NCBI GenBank assembly: GCA_017979445.1
Contig: CM030711.1
Location: forward strand, 11,687,221-11,751,220
DNA: 64,000 bases
Direction: 5' to 3'
From: Akebia trifoliata
Lineage: Eukaryota > Streptophyta > Magnoliopsida > Ranunculales > Lardizabalaceae
Shown here one piece after another: positions 24,874 through 35,872 of the stretch. The position numbers and the translations under genes were made by a program. Each line of letters opens with the position of its first letter. Position 1 is the first letter of the stretch. The notes under the pieces are model-generated. The model had not been told where the DNA came from, made no database searches, and worked only from the letters and a program-made list of their open reading frames with translations.

Positions 24874-26867
24874 TAATCATGGAACATCAATGCTATGTAA
24901 TTTGGAATTGTCACCATTCTTTTTTGGAAATAGGTGTGAATGGGCACCCAAAATGATTTTAAAATTGATTTTATCATTGTACTGACTCTCGTATACAGTA
25001 AAATGCACGATCTACCTAAAATCTAAGTAAGGATGTCCAGTTAAAGGATGGGAAGGGGGTTAGGTACTTCATCATCTCCACCAAAGGAGATTTACCTTGA
25101 AACTTGGCTAATCTTTGAAAAACTTAAGAAAATAAAAAATGCATGAAAATGTATATTTAAAGGTGGTGTGTGCAATATGTGAAAATATTCCCTTAGAAAA
25201 GGGATTTAATATTAATATGAAACATTAAGGACATCCTCTAGAAAATGATGACCCATATAGTGTACATTATTTTTTATAACTAAGAATATTGGTTTGAGGC
25301 TTTTTAAAGAGATTTCATGATGAAATTCCTTTAATGCCACAGCCTTAATACATGTATACAAAGCTAGAAACTTAGTGTTTTAATCCTAATAAGATGATGA
25401 CACATTTCTTTATCATGGCTAAGAATATGTGATTGGGTGCATGGTATACATTATGATGCATAAGTATGGAAAAGAATGCTTCAACCCCCACTCTTTCGGT
25501 CGAACCTAAATCCAACCTATTGGAGGTGAGAGAGGGTTTGCATTACATCCTAAAAGATTTCTAAAACATAAAATAATTAAAAGGGTTAGAAGTAGAAGAT
25601 GCAAGTGCTTAAAATAAAACCCTAATCTAACTTATTTTGTCCATTGATGTTCTTAAATAAGCTTGAGTCTTAAGAGGTAAATTTGAGGGTTGAGTATTTT
25701 AGTTGATGGTAGATGGTTAGAGAAGATAGGAGTTGTTTGTTGAAGGTTGATAGATGGGTGGGTGTTCTTGAGTTGAAGATTATGTTGAGAGATGGAGTAT
25801 GAATTTTAGTAGAGTTTTAAGTTGAGAGATGGGGGCTTAAGAGCATGAATTACTCATAGGAAATAAATAGAGTTTTTGAAAAAGTTTTGGAGATAAAGTG
25901 GTTCAACCATAAAAATAAAGAACATGAACATAATGTTTAGGTCATTTCTTTTTGAATTTTTCATTTTTATGAGGGTAAAAGTAGAATTTGTGAGAAGAAA
26001 CTCTAAAAGTATTTTTGATCTTTGTTTTTTGATAAATAAAGGTGAGAGAACAAAATTACTTTTAGAAGGGTGAGTATTGGAGTGATATATATAAAGGTGA
26101 AGTGTTAGGTAAAAAATAAACATTGATTCATTTATAAATAACTCATAAAGTAAAAGTTGATGTATATTTTTGAAATATACTAATGAGAGAATGAATAATA
26201 AAGTGACATGTGTAAAAGTAAATGTTAGGTAAAAAGTAGACAATGATTCATTTGTAAATAACTCATAAGACAAAGGTGGATGTATATTTTTTAAATAGAC
26301 TAATGTGAGAGCTTCATGTATGTACTTGAATATTCTCACCTTTTGGAGATAGGATTAAAAGTTCTCCAAACTTTATGAATTTTTATCAAAAATCCAAGTA
26401 CTTTTTTGGTTTACTACACTTTTTAAGAAGGATATTCTAGGATTTTCACAAGCGAGTTGACTCTCCAATTAGATTGGAGCATTGAGCATTGGAGCTTGTG
26501 GGAAACCATCATGTGTCCTCTTTTGTGAGGAAGTGTAAGACCATGGACTTAGAATGAGTGTAGCTTTGGATTTGGGTTAGGTTTGAGAATGAGTTTGATA
26601 TTGGGTTGAGGTATAGATAATGGATTGGTTAATAGAGAGTATATATGGATTTTGATTGGATAATAAAAATGCGTATGAAATTAGATTGGATCAAGGACAA
26701 GATTTGGGCATGCAAAACAATATAAGATGATGTATGTGTGCATGTATGCATGAAAAAGATGCCAAGTGGCAATGTGGGCCCGTTGAAGGACTTTAAGTTC
26801 TTAATTGAAATCAACTTGAGAAAATTTGAATTTTTCTAATGGGTTCGTGCAAATTGGGGTGTCTACA
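24874..26867 (-). mobile_element. 1994-bp LTR (probable solo LTR) nested in gypsy A
   Basis: The segment is flanked by the 5-bp duplication gatgt (24869-24873 and 26868-26872). On the minus strand it begins TGTAGACACCCCAATTTGCA, nearly the same start as the LTR in the hAT. Its other end reads TA on the plus strand instead of TG, which could be a later transition. It contains no gag-pol motif. The interrupted gypsy frame runs VQATL... before and VIRLPSIKRELTIED after the insertion. A 'gggaagggggttaggtactt' word near 25050 recalls a similar word near 19560 in the other LTR. Confidence 0.8.
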
Positions 26868-28190
26868 GATGTAATTCGTTTACCTTCGATTAAACGTGAA
26901 CTAACGATCGAAGATAAATCATCCTAGGTTCTATCGTTTCCATCAAATAGTGGGGCACACCACTTGAAGTTGTAGAGCACTATGCGAGATTTTCGTTGAC
27001 AAATACACTTTGAGAGAGTTACAGTTTCCCCAGTACATGGCCATAGATGAAGATGGAGAAGACACAGATAGGAACAACATGCATATAGTAATGATAGTTG
27101 TAGGCAAGGCATCCCAAGAGGAATAGGAAGTTGAGAATCAAGACATGAACATCGTGGCAACAAAACTCAAAGACATGGTCCTATTCAAGTGCTTCTTCGA
27201 TCAGTTAGGATTCTCATAAGGAAAGTGTTATGAAGTAGCTGTAGCCTTGGTTATCTTAACAAACCTACCGGGACAAGATTATGCATTCACGAATGACATA
27301 AAGGTAAGGTAATAGTGCCTAAGTACATTGAACATATATTTTTCAAAGATGAGAAACACACGCACGGTCGATTATTTGAAACCCCTATATGTAATTGTCA
27401 AAATCAAAGGGGTGGCGCTACAAAGAGAATTCGTTGATAGGGTGTCGTTGAACTTGATGTTGCTTTCCACTACAATATGGATAGGAATTTCAAGAAAGGA
27501 TATCACCAAAACAATTACCGTTGTACAGGGCTTCAACGGGATTGGGTTACGTCGATGTATAATTTGTAGTAGGACCAACCAAGGCCATCTCAAGGTTCCA
27601 TGTAATCAAGGCTGAAACCACTTAACATGTTCTCCTTAGCCTTGGATCCACCAACACAAGGTTATTTCATCAACTTATCATCATTGTGTGAAAACCTTAG
27701 TTAGAGGTAAATTTGTGCAGATACTAGCAATAGAAAGGCTTTTCGCACCCGACGAAGCTCATTTGGTGGAAGCTTCCTTTTTCAAGGAGACAAGAGTTTC
27801 CACGAGTGTTAATGCCACACCGTTCCCAAATTGGAATGCAAGGAAAAGGCAACAAACTAACATACCACAAACAATCGAAAGGGCAAGGCAATGAATACAA
27901 CTCGTCTAGATGGGAAAATCATTTACCATTTATGACAGTTGGAGAAGGGAGTCAAAAGAAACGGTGAGATGAAGGGTGAAATCGAGTTTGTATTCACAAT
28001 TGAACCCCCTCTTAATAAAGAAAAGCAAGAGACTTGCAAACACGATACTAAGCAAGTTAACTTGGGGAGCGATGAATGTTTGTGCATGATTACTATCGAC
28101 ACGATACTAAAAGAAGAAAAGAGATAAAATCTAATTGCCGTATTTAAAGAATTTGTGGATATATTCGCATGGACATATAAAGGATGTTCT
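26868..28190 (+). pseudogene. Ty3/gypsy protease to start of reverse transcriptase, degenerate
   Basis: After DVIRLPSIKRELTIED the frames read YLKPLYVIVKIKGVALQREF and VSLNLMLLSTT, matching the retropepsin region of plant gypsy polyproteins, although the catalytic Asp-Ser/Thr-Gly triplet is not recognisable. Then come WIHQHKVISSTYHHCVK, DEAHLVEASFFKE and finally AVFKEFVDIFAWTYKG, the usual lead-in to reverse transcriptase. The similarity stops at about 28190. Multiple stops and frameshifts are present. Confidence 0.7.
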
Positions 28191-28293
28191 TTGGTGGGAA
28201 TCTCTTAGAAAATAACATCCTCTAGCCATCGAGATCCTCCAGCATTAACATCTTGGTCAGCAGAAGGAGAATTCTTTTTCTGCTTCTTTTGCT

Positions 28294-29350
28294 CTAATGA
28301 TCAAAGCTATAATGTGTTGTAGGACTTGCCTGATTACCACTTCTTGATTGAGAGTGCGTTGGAGGCAATGGGACAGTAGGAGAAGAGTCAAGGGGAGGCA
28401 TGACTAATACTGGCACAGGGGGAGCCTCAAGAGCAGGGCGCTTGCGCGTAGAAGGCTTTCGAGTAATTAGTTGGGAAGACATTTCTTCCTCGGATTCTAA
28501 GTTAAAACTCTTGAGGGAAAATAAAAAAGAAATAGTAGAGGAAAGAACAGTGGTCTGGGAAGGACGAAACGACCCTTCTATCGATCGCAAAAGGGTGGTG
28601 AGGGGAAGAGTTGGTGAAAAAGAGATAAGTTTGTCTTTAAAATCTTTGTCTACAAGGATGGATTCAAGGACGGGAGTGGAAGGAGGATTCTTATCCTTCA
28701 CACATATAAGAATCAAGATAGCAAAGTAAATTAGTCGGAGAATAGGTACGATCAGCTTACATATGAGAACAATGAGGAATATGTTGATTACCCCTACCCG
28801 TCCAGTTAAAGTAATGGTTCTTTAAGTTAAAAGTGGACCTGCCTTCAACATACTCCCACAAACCCATAAGCCTGACTGCATACAGGAACCATTCCTTGTC
28901 AGTCCCGGGTAGTTGGATCAGTACCTCCGGACCTTGTCACTTCATCAAATAAAAGAATCCAGGCCATTTGGGGGCATGGAAAGCTTGTATTGGGCCCAGG
29001 TATCAACGAGATTGAGCCTTTGATTCTCACGAAGATGAGTATTCATCAGTTCTATCATGAAGATCAGACGAAAGAAGTTTCCCGTCATCTGACCGGGAGA
29101 TTTATGGTAGAAATTCAGTACTTCACGAGTCAGAGGGGACAGGGGGGCCCTAAGAATTGCCTTGAACATGCTCCAAATGACGATGGTTGTGTCTTTCTCC
29201 CAAGTCTCGTTAGGGTATGGGAAGTCGTACCATTCCATAGCTACGAACTCCAGAATAGAGTATGTAGCTCAGAAGTCTTCCATGGACAGTCGCGCATGGG
29301 TATTTGATTTTTTTCCCATGGAGATTTGGGGGTTTCTTAACATAAAAAAT
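28294..29350 (-). pseudogene. Antisense ORF block upstream of the gypsy B LTR
   Basis: Two minus-strand frames lie here. One at 28945-29238 includes LSPLTREVLNFYHKSPGQMT and NGNFFRLIFMIELMN-like text. One at 28294-28716 is Ser/Pro/Thr-rich and low in complexity. The first resembles proteins annotated in plants as putative plant transposon proteins. Extra ORFs in antisense orientation between pol and the 3' LTR are described for the Tat lineage of Ty3/gypsy elements, which fits this position. The frames are short and interrupted. The function is unknown. Confidence 0.5.
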
Positions 29351-29920
29351 ATGAGGAAAAGTTATAAAGCAGAGAGGGTACCTTGAGCAAGAACGGAGAA
29401 ATAGAAGATGGACAGAACTTTGACCAGAAAAATCAAACGGAGGATGTCACGGAGAAAAATCGAAAGCACTTTGATGCAAAAAATAGAGAAAAGTGAAAAT
29501 GGGGAAGAAAAGGGATCTATTTATAAAGGGAGAATCCTCGCGATCTATGTGTAATCCAAGGGCAGAACTTCTTAGGTAGAAGAGCACATTATGAGCTGTC
29601 TTAGCCATCATTGTGCCCAAAAAATGAGGTGACCAAACACCATACGCCTAGTGCCAAACCGATATAGAAGCGCCATGTGGCAAGAAATCAACTGTTCGGA
29701 ATGTCAGACGAGAGTATTTAATGCTTTGTCATAATGAGGCAACGGCTCAAGACTGTAAACCAGTCAGAAAGAAACACGTGGAGTGGCTAATAAAGGCTTG
29801 GAACCATGCAACCTACTTAACTCGTGTCGTTCCAAGTATCTGAGGTCAGGATATTTGTACTTCGAGTGTTTATCAGAATAGTTTTACGAAAGTTCCCAGA
29901 AGGACAGGATGCTCTTGACC

Positions 29921-29935
29921 TTTTGAGAGGGGGCA
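29921..29935 (+). other. Polypurine tract of gypsy B
   Basis: ttttgagagggggca directly precedes the TGTGGAGG start of the LTR, as expected for the plus-strand priming site. Confidence 0.6.
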
Positions 29936-29936
29936 T

Positions 29937-30482
29937 TGTGGAGGAATAAATTTGCTAGCCACGAAATTAACGATATGGGTCAGTGAATAGTTTGATGCAG
30001 TATTTGATCTATTAATTCCGACCTATAAAATGTATCGGTCGAGTAGTTCAGGTTCCCATCTAGCTATCTTGGCTAGGGAGATGATCAAGGAGAAAGAGAT
30101 CCTGGAAAAAGAGGCGCATAGATCCCTGGATTCTTGGGATTTTAGCACGATACGCTAGGAAAAATTCCATTGTCAAGGATTCCCACGCTTTTTATCCAAA
30201 AATAGAAGGAGATAAGATTAGAAATGTGGAAAATGAAAACTGTTTCTCTATAAATAGAGGAGAAGTGTCATACCAAAAGAGAGACAATTTTCACTCACTA
30301 GAACTCTATCAAAATTTTCTGTGGGATCTAACTTAGGCATCAGAGGTTTTGTGTATCAGGGAACATGGACGATCCAAAAAAGATCCTTTACACGAGCGAG
30401 CGAAGATTTTGAGGTGATCACAAAAATCGCCTCTATATGATCTAATTGTTTAGATAAGAATTTAAGATCCTTGCGTGCTCTA
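29937..30482 (+). repeat. 3' LTR of gypsy B
   Basis: The LTR begins TGTGGAGGAATAAATTTG after the polypurine tract. It has a TATA box (TATAAATA, 30249-30256) and ends near gcgtgctcta. It is about 546 bp long. A partner LTR is not in the window, and the flanking duplication cannot be checked. Confidence 0.6.
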
Positions 30483-31045
30483 AGTGCAGAAAACAATGAG
30501 ATCTAACATAGTCACAAAGATGACAATCGCAGATCGAAAAGTAAAAAGCAAATGACAGAGGTAATGTCTTTTTTTTTTTTCGTTTCAGATTTTATGGGTA
30601 CAATTCTTGTTCTCTTCTTAGGATTGGCATTTAGCCATTTTTAGGGGAAAGCGAATCCTCTGGAATACTTTTTTCCTACAATTCTCTGTAGTGAATTTTG
30701 ACAATGAGAGATTGCGAAGTCATATAAAAATAATAGTCCACTCATCAAAAAAATGAAGTTCAGGGACCGTCCATTTCAAAGCATTAAATAATGCTTAAAG
30801 AATACATTTTTTTTTTCTCAAATTTTTTTAGGATCTGATCTACAACATGATTCTTACATGGCTATGATGTCAGATCTCCTTTTCTACATCACATTCAATG
30901 CTATTTTAAATTCATAGCAGAGAACTTCAGGAAAAAGTTCTAAAGAAGACCCACTCCCTTTTTAGGGTGGTGGGTTCATGACTTCTTCTAGGAGGCGTGT
31001 TAAGAAGAAATTTTTGGATGACGTAGCTTTAGTGAAAAATCGAGA
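30483..31045 (+). pseudogene. Fragment of a second BRWD-like gene (exon 19 end, intron 19, exon 20 start)
   Basis: From 30483 (agtgcagaaaaca...) the plus strand matches the minus-strand BRWD gene at 41770 downward. The match covers the end of exon 19 (SHKDDNRRSKSKKQMTE versus SHKDGLRRSKRKNHMVE), the same donor position, intron sequence (tgggtacaattcttgt) and the first about 55 bases of exon 20 (GGFMTSS...). A 312-bp element interrupts it exactly at the intron-exon junction. Substitutions spread through both exon and intron show an old paralogous copy rather than an assembly duplicate. Similarity fades after about 31020. The left side is cut by the gypsy B LTR. Confidence 0.8.
30647..30958. 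mobile_element. Mutator-like MITE with 9-bp target duplication in the BRWD fragment
   Basis: The 312-bp insertion is bounded by tttttaggg on both sides (30638-30646 and 30959-30967). A 9-bp duplication is diagnostic of Mutator-like elements. The intact gene provides the empty site: joining the flanks recreates the intron-19 acceptor and exon 20 start. The termini are imperfect inverted repeats (left includes ggaatacttttttcc, right in reverse complement agaactttttcc). Confidence 0.8.
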
Positions 31046-31832
31046 ATGAGTTGATCCACCGTAAAATTCTGAATAGATCAGTGGTGATAACGTAGATTAT
31101 GCTCGACTCAACCTATGAAGGGCCTATGCTCTACCTTAGTTACCTCATATTACCAGGATATGAAACTTGCACCAATTCACACCTACCCTTGTTCACATGT
31201 TCGACTCTAGCCTCAAAACCTAGGAAAAGTGTTGCACAACACATCTGTGATCTGGTGATCTTTGATAAGGAAAGTTGCATCTATGAAAATAAACAAACAT
31301 TTAACTACAGAGGTGATAAAACTCAGTGACACAAAAAACATTACTTTCCAAACATGACCAAGGTGAGTCTCCAAAATGTTAAAAGAACAAAATTTTACCA
31401 TAGATGTTCGACCAAAGTTTTGTACCTGTTACATTTAGAATAATTTTATAACATGACATCAGATGAAACTTATTTTAAGCAAACACTAACATCTAAGACC
31501 TCATGAGGATGTTAACATCATCCCATTCCTTTATTGATAAAATAATCCTGCAATATAATATGTGCCAAGTTATATTGAAAGACTATTTTGTCAAATAAAA
31601 TAACAAAACAATGGCGATGATGATGAAAAAACATCAATCACAAATTGTGATCTAAAACATAGAATTGATAGAGAGAGGTTAAGGAAAACAAGGCTCAATG
31701 GGGGATATTTCTTTCAAAACTATGAAAACAACATTTCATAGAAAGAGACATGAGTGACCTTGAACAAGACCAATAAAGCAAAAAAAGAAAGCATAATTCT
31801 CATGTAGGATGGAATTATTTCCCACCAAAAAT
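31046..31832. other. 3' flank of the OEP16 gene
   Basis: No recognisable gene. A 76-codon plus-strand frame (31099-31329) has no known motif. The part nearest 31833 would hold the OEP16 3' UTR. A polyadenylation site cannot be fixed by eye. Confidence 0.4.
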
Positions 31833-34800
31833 CTAGAAAATTTCGGTGAGAAGATTTGCTGCCGTAGATATTGCAGCCCAGGTAATGGCACATTGTACAA
31901 TCTGCTCATGCGAGGCGTCATCAGATGTGAGTGCTAGTGCCGCTCCTGTAATTGCCCCTGCCACTGCACTGTTTTTCTGCACCGAACAACATCAATTTTC
32001 TTCAATCACAATATCATCGACATATATAAAAAGATCAAAACAATAATTTGAAACACGCAAGCACAAGCACGGGCATGGACACACACAAAAGTAGCACTAG
32101 AGATGGGTTGAAACATTACCCAATCATGAGCACCTCGAACCTCCTTCAGACCACCGGTAAGGCCAGAGTACATTCCAGCAGCAATTCCTGCAGCAAAAGA
32201 CTTATTTTTAGACTAATGATAATCTGACTCAAAAAATTTCACTCAATTTGTATTCGGTCTACATGGCAAGTGCACAGAATTGTAGATATTTTCCCTTGTG
32301 TATCCCAAAGAAAAAGATCTATGATTCTGTGCACTTGCCACATCGACCGAGGACAAACTGAGTAAAAGGGAACCCAATTGTCAATGTGAGCATGAAACCC
32401 TAGGTCAGATCACGAAACACCTCAATATATAAGGACTAAGCAACATTACATTGATTTATTCTTCATTTCATTTAGATTTTCTGTACTTATTTCATTCATT
32501 TATGATCGAAGTTAAATGAAATGAAAACTTCTTGAAAACTCTATTCTTTTCGAATGAGCAATCCTTAACTTTAAAGGAATACCTTGGAACCCATGAGAGA
32601 TTTACTCAAACAAACGCACATACAACATAACTGCAAGATTTATGTGATTATGTAATGCCTACATCCATGGATAAGACAACAGTAATTCACTAACTGTGAG
32701 AAAGAAATAATAGTCATGGATTTCTCCCAATATCTATTTTAGATCTCCCAAATGCAGAAACTAGGACTGTCAATGGATCGGATCAAGGTTGATTTGGTAC
32801 CAATCCAATAAGACTCGGATTGGATCTGGAACTGATCCAATAAGTATCGGATCGGGTCCTGATCGGGCCAAACCCATTTTTATATACAAAATCTAAATAA
32901 ATCTCGCACATCTCAACAAATATATAATATAATTTATATACATTCTAAAATATTATTGGATTGGAATGGATCAGATTTTGGGTCTGATCCAATCCATTGG
33001 CAGCCCTAGTGGAAACCTTTGTTTTCGTGTTCAATTTCACTCTCCCATAACCCCAAAATAGCAATAATAATTATTATGATTATATATATGTCAACTCACA
33101 TATGTTACGAGTAAAATATCACAACAACTAGGGCATGTCTAAGGATTAGCTCAAAACAGTACAAATTTTTGGGTGATCCTCCACAATTATGTGGTCTAAA
33201 TTTATGAGCTAAGTTTATACATGGTGTATATCAGATATCAAAGAAGATTAAAAAATAAAATAGTATTATATGGTTTGGAGGTTTACCCCATTGGAGAGAT
33301 TCTTTCCCAGTGTTTTTCACCTGAGAAAATAGGTACTATCAATACCAACTCTTTAAAATTCAGAGTACACTACTCATACAAGAAAAGACAGGTTATTGGT
33401 AATTGATGCATAGTAAACAAAAGTTATTAAATTTTACCATTGCTTCAAGAGACTTTCTATTGGTTTCCCCTGCAAAGTCATGTAAATTTATGTGAGTTTC
33501 ATGGTAGATGAAGCGGGAAAAAAAAAAAAAAAATTAAAAGTAAAAAAGGTCGGGACCTAGGTTAAGGGTGTCAATGGGTACCCAATTAGCTGATGTACCA
33601 TAAATCGATTAGTCGGTTTTAGTGTTGCAAAATCGACCCCGATCATTTTGGGGGGACGGTTTTTAATTACGAACAAATTTATAGTTTAATTAAGGGTAAA
33701 TAACACTTTAAGCTTACAGTTTGACATAATTCCATTTTGACCCCCTAACATTTTGATAATTTCACTTACCTCTCTTTTCATTTATGGGGTTAAAATTTAA
33801 ATGTTATTTTACTATTTTACCCTCTTATTTTATGCTACCTTTTATTTGAAAAAAATAAATTTTAAAACAATAATTAAAAAAGAATAACATTTTAAAAAGG
33901 GCAAAATGGCCTTTATAAAAAGGAATTTAATTGTTAAGTTGACGACAATTCGACAGGAGAGGGTAAGTGAACCCCTTAGATAGCTATAAGGGATACACTC
34001 TTCAAATAAATGTTATTTAACAAAAATTAAAGAGTCGTTATAATACGACTCGCCAAGTGGCATACTCAATCGATGTGACACGTTCGGGAACTGTAGATCT
34101 GTACGCCTCAAGATACATGATTGCATTTCCCCATTTAAAAAAAAAGTATCCCAAGGGAGCAGTGTATCTCAAAGAGTACAGATCTACGATTCCACGTCAG
34201 GGAGTCAATTGAGTATGCCACCTGGCGAGTCATATTATCAAGACTCAAAATTAAAATATAAAGAAAATGTAGTGTTTTTTATCACTATCTTCTATTCATA
34301 TCTCATATTTCGTTTTCAATTTTAATTACAAACAAATATAGTTGCTTTAACAAAGGAAAGATGCCCTAAAATTGAAAAAACTCCCAAAATAATATAATGA
34401 AACCAACTAGTTGCACACCACCTAGAACCGATTGCACTCCAATATAAAAAAAATGTTTATTTTTGCCTGTAAAAATAAAAAAATTGATTCCATCCCTACT
34501 TGTTACATTCTATAGAAAAGTTTTACACCAATATTGAAGATAAATCATCCATTATTAGCTGAGGCTCCAGCTGATTTTTATTCTACTCATGGATCATGAA
34601 GCTTTGATGTTGTGGTTGCTCTATGATTTTTCAAGATGAAGAAAAATGGTGCAACTTTTTATTTTTATAGTGCAATCGTAACAATGTAAGTAATTCAAGT
34701 GATTTGTCTAAAGTGATGGAGTGCAACTGGTACTAGGTGATGTGCAACTAGTAGGTCCCTAATATAATAGAGTACTCAGTTTAATTCCGAAAATTGTAAT

Positions 34801-35537
34801 TTACTGTTTTCGGAACTAAACATTTGAATAATGATTTTCTAACGGAGAAACGTGGCACGCACAGACATAGAATCATAGATCTGTTTCCTTGGGATACACA
34901 ACTGCACATCTTTTATGGGGATTTTCAGTTGTATATCCCAAAGGAAACAGATCTGCGGTTCTGTGTCCATGCCACGTCAACGGAGTGCAGACTTTGTAGT
35001 TGGTATATCAGCAGTCCAAATTAGGTTAAGGTGTGGTGGTCGACGTGGTTACGGTTCAGTTTCATTTGGGTTAGGGTTAGGGTTAGGTACATGTAGAACT
35101 GAACTGTAATAATAGCTACCATTTTCATTTACTTAAAAAGTTAACCTTTGAAGTTTGGGAATCTCTGCTTCTTGGTACCAGTTATATCCGACATAGCACC
35201 ACTAGAATCAAGCCCAGCACCTGTAAAAAGTGTAAACACACCGATGGATGAGAAAATTATCCTCCAACAACAACACCAACCGTTGATCATACCTTCAATA
35301 GCAATCAAGTATGCCTCCCGAGAAACTGCCTGAACCGCTCCAACCTGGAAAATCAAAACCTTTAGAGCCAGAGTGAGAGAGAGTGAGAAAGAGGTGGAGT
35401 TCCGAAAGTACCCCTGCAGCCTTAACAAAGCTCTCAGCGACACGATTGAGAAGGGGATGGCCAAGATCAAAGAACCAGCCATTGTCGAAGCTTCGAAACT
35501 CGTCGAGTAGAGATCCAGTCTCCAAATTACTACTCAT
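31833..35537 (-). CDS. OEP162: Outer envelope pore protein 16-2-like (Tim17/22/23 family)
   Basis: Seven exons, all with GT-AG junctions and consistent phase: 35412-35537, 35293-35344, 35146-35220, 33439-33470, 33287-33320, 32120-32187 and 31833-31976, giving 176 residues. The start is ATG 35537 (MSSNLETGSLLDEFRSFDNG). FDLGHPLLNRVAESFVKAAG, AVQAVSREAYL and TGTKKQRFPN match plant OEP16-2, which is about 178 aa. GIAAGMYSGLTGGLKEVRGA and NSAVAGAITGAALAL are the Gly/Ala-rich helices of the Tim17/Tim22/Tim23 fold. OEP16 proteins form amino-acid-selective channels in the plastid outer envelope, and the OEP16-2 isoform is linked to seed and pollen in Arabidopsis (family knowledge). Introns 3 and 5 are loaded with MITEs but coding is undamaged, so I expect a working gene. 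Confidence 0.9.
32241..32363. mobile_element. Palindromic MITE in OEP16 intron 5
   Basis: The arms actcaatttg...ggcaagtgcacagaat and attctgtgcacttgcc...caaactgagt are inverted copies. The core 'gtgtatcccaaagaaaaaga' is like the other palindromic elements nearby. Length 123 bp. Confidence 0.75.
32762..33008. mobile_element. hAT-like MITE in OEP16 intron 5
   Basis: It starts TAGGACTGTCAATGGATC, and its end, reverse-complemented, is TAGGGCTGCCAATGGATT. The flanking 8-mers gcagaaac (32754-32761) and gtggaaac (33009-33016) agree at 6 of 8 positions, consistent with a decayed hAT target duplication. 247 bp, non-coding. Confidence 0.65.
34032..34246. mobile_element. Palindromic MITE in OEP16 intron 3
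   Basis: The left arm (gagtcgttataatacgactc, then gccaagtggcatactcaat) is mirrored by the right arm ending tattatcaagactc. The core contains 'gtagatctgta' and 'gtatcccaaggga'. Length 215 bp. Confidence 0.75.
34841..34990. mobile_element. Palindromic MITE in OEP16 intron 3
   Basis: The left arm contains gaatcatagatctgtttcct and the right arm its near-complement aggaaacagatctgcggttc. Outer arms share 'cgtggca/tgccacg'. The central loop is 'gggatacacaactg'. About 150 bp; the ends are approximate. Confidence 0.7.
35068..35087 (+). repeat. Short TTAGGG tract
   Basis: About three copies of GGGTTA lie in OEP16 intron 3. This is the TTAGGG form rather than the usual plant TTTAGGG telomere unit. It is too short to be more than a curiosity. 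Confidence 0.6.
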
Positions 35538-35872
35538 TTTCTCTTGCTTTCGAAACTTAAAAATGCAGAAACAATGATAGATTATGTAAATCAGTAAATC
35601 TGAGAGAAAACGAGAGAGAGAGAGAGCTGTGATTGTGAAGAGGAACAAATCAGAAGAAGATTTCTTAGGAAGACCGAGCATTAACAAGTGTCTTCATGGC
35701 CTTATAGGTCGTACGTAGTTCGAGGCGACTTGCCATGTATACTAGTGAAGATATATCTAGAAAGGAAAAGTCTAGCCTCACTCAACTACGTTTGAAACTG
35801 AATATCAACGTACAGTTGAGATGAAAGTATATTTCTAGGATTCCCATCTTAACGGTACTAAGGAACACTAGA

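Larger units (their letters stand above)
15307..28190 (+). mobile_element. Degenerate Ty3/gypsy retrotransposon A, with two nested insertions
   Basis: In order on the plus strand: a probable 5' LTR (TGTGGATGGCACC start at 15307, TATA box at 15629, end near 23850 once the hAT is removed); a degenerate primer-binding site (ttggctactttgttgggga, from 23854); gag (23921-24780 and on); protease; and the first residues of reverse transcriptase, where it stops at about 28190. The RT-RNaseH-integrase part and a matching 3' LTR are missing. Without the hAT and the nested LTR, about 2.8 kb remains. The gag style and the protease text (PLYVIVKIKGVALQ, then VSLNLM) match plant gypsy polyproteins. Many stops show it is dead. 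Confidence 0.7.
28200..30482 (+). mobile_element. 3' part of a second Ty3/gypsy element (B) with 3' LTR
   Basis: It consists of an internal region with minus-strand ORFs, a polypurine tract (29921-29935) and an LTR beginning at 29937. The LTR does not resemble the gypsy A 5' LTR, so the two are treated as different elements. The right boundary at about 30482 is fixed by the point where similarity to the BRWD gene begins. No 5' LTR was found. Confidence 0.6.

Noticed and set aside
28990..29307. Plus-strand 105-codon frame
   Set aside because: It mirrors the minus-strand ORF, which carries the recognisable transposon-protein text.
15307..30482. Gypsy A and gypsy B as the two ends of a single element
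   Set aside because: The 5' LTR sequence around its TATA box and the 29937-30482 LTR show no alignable similarity, so they are different elements.
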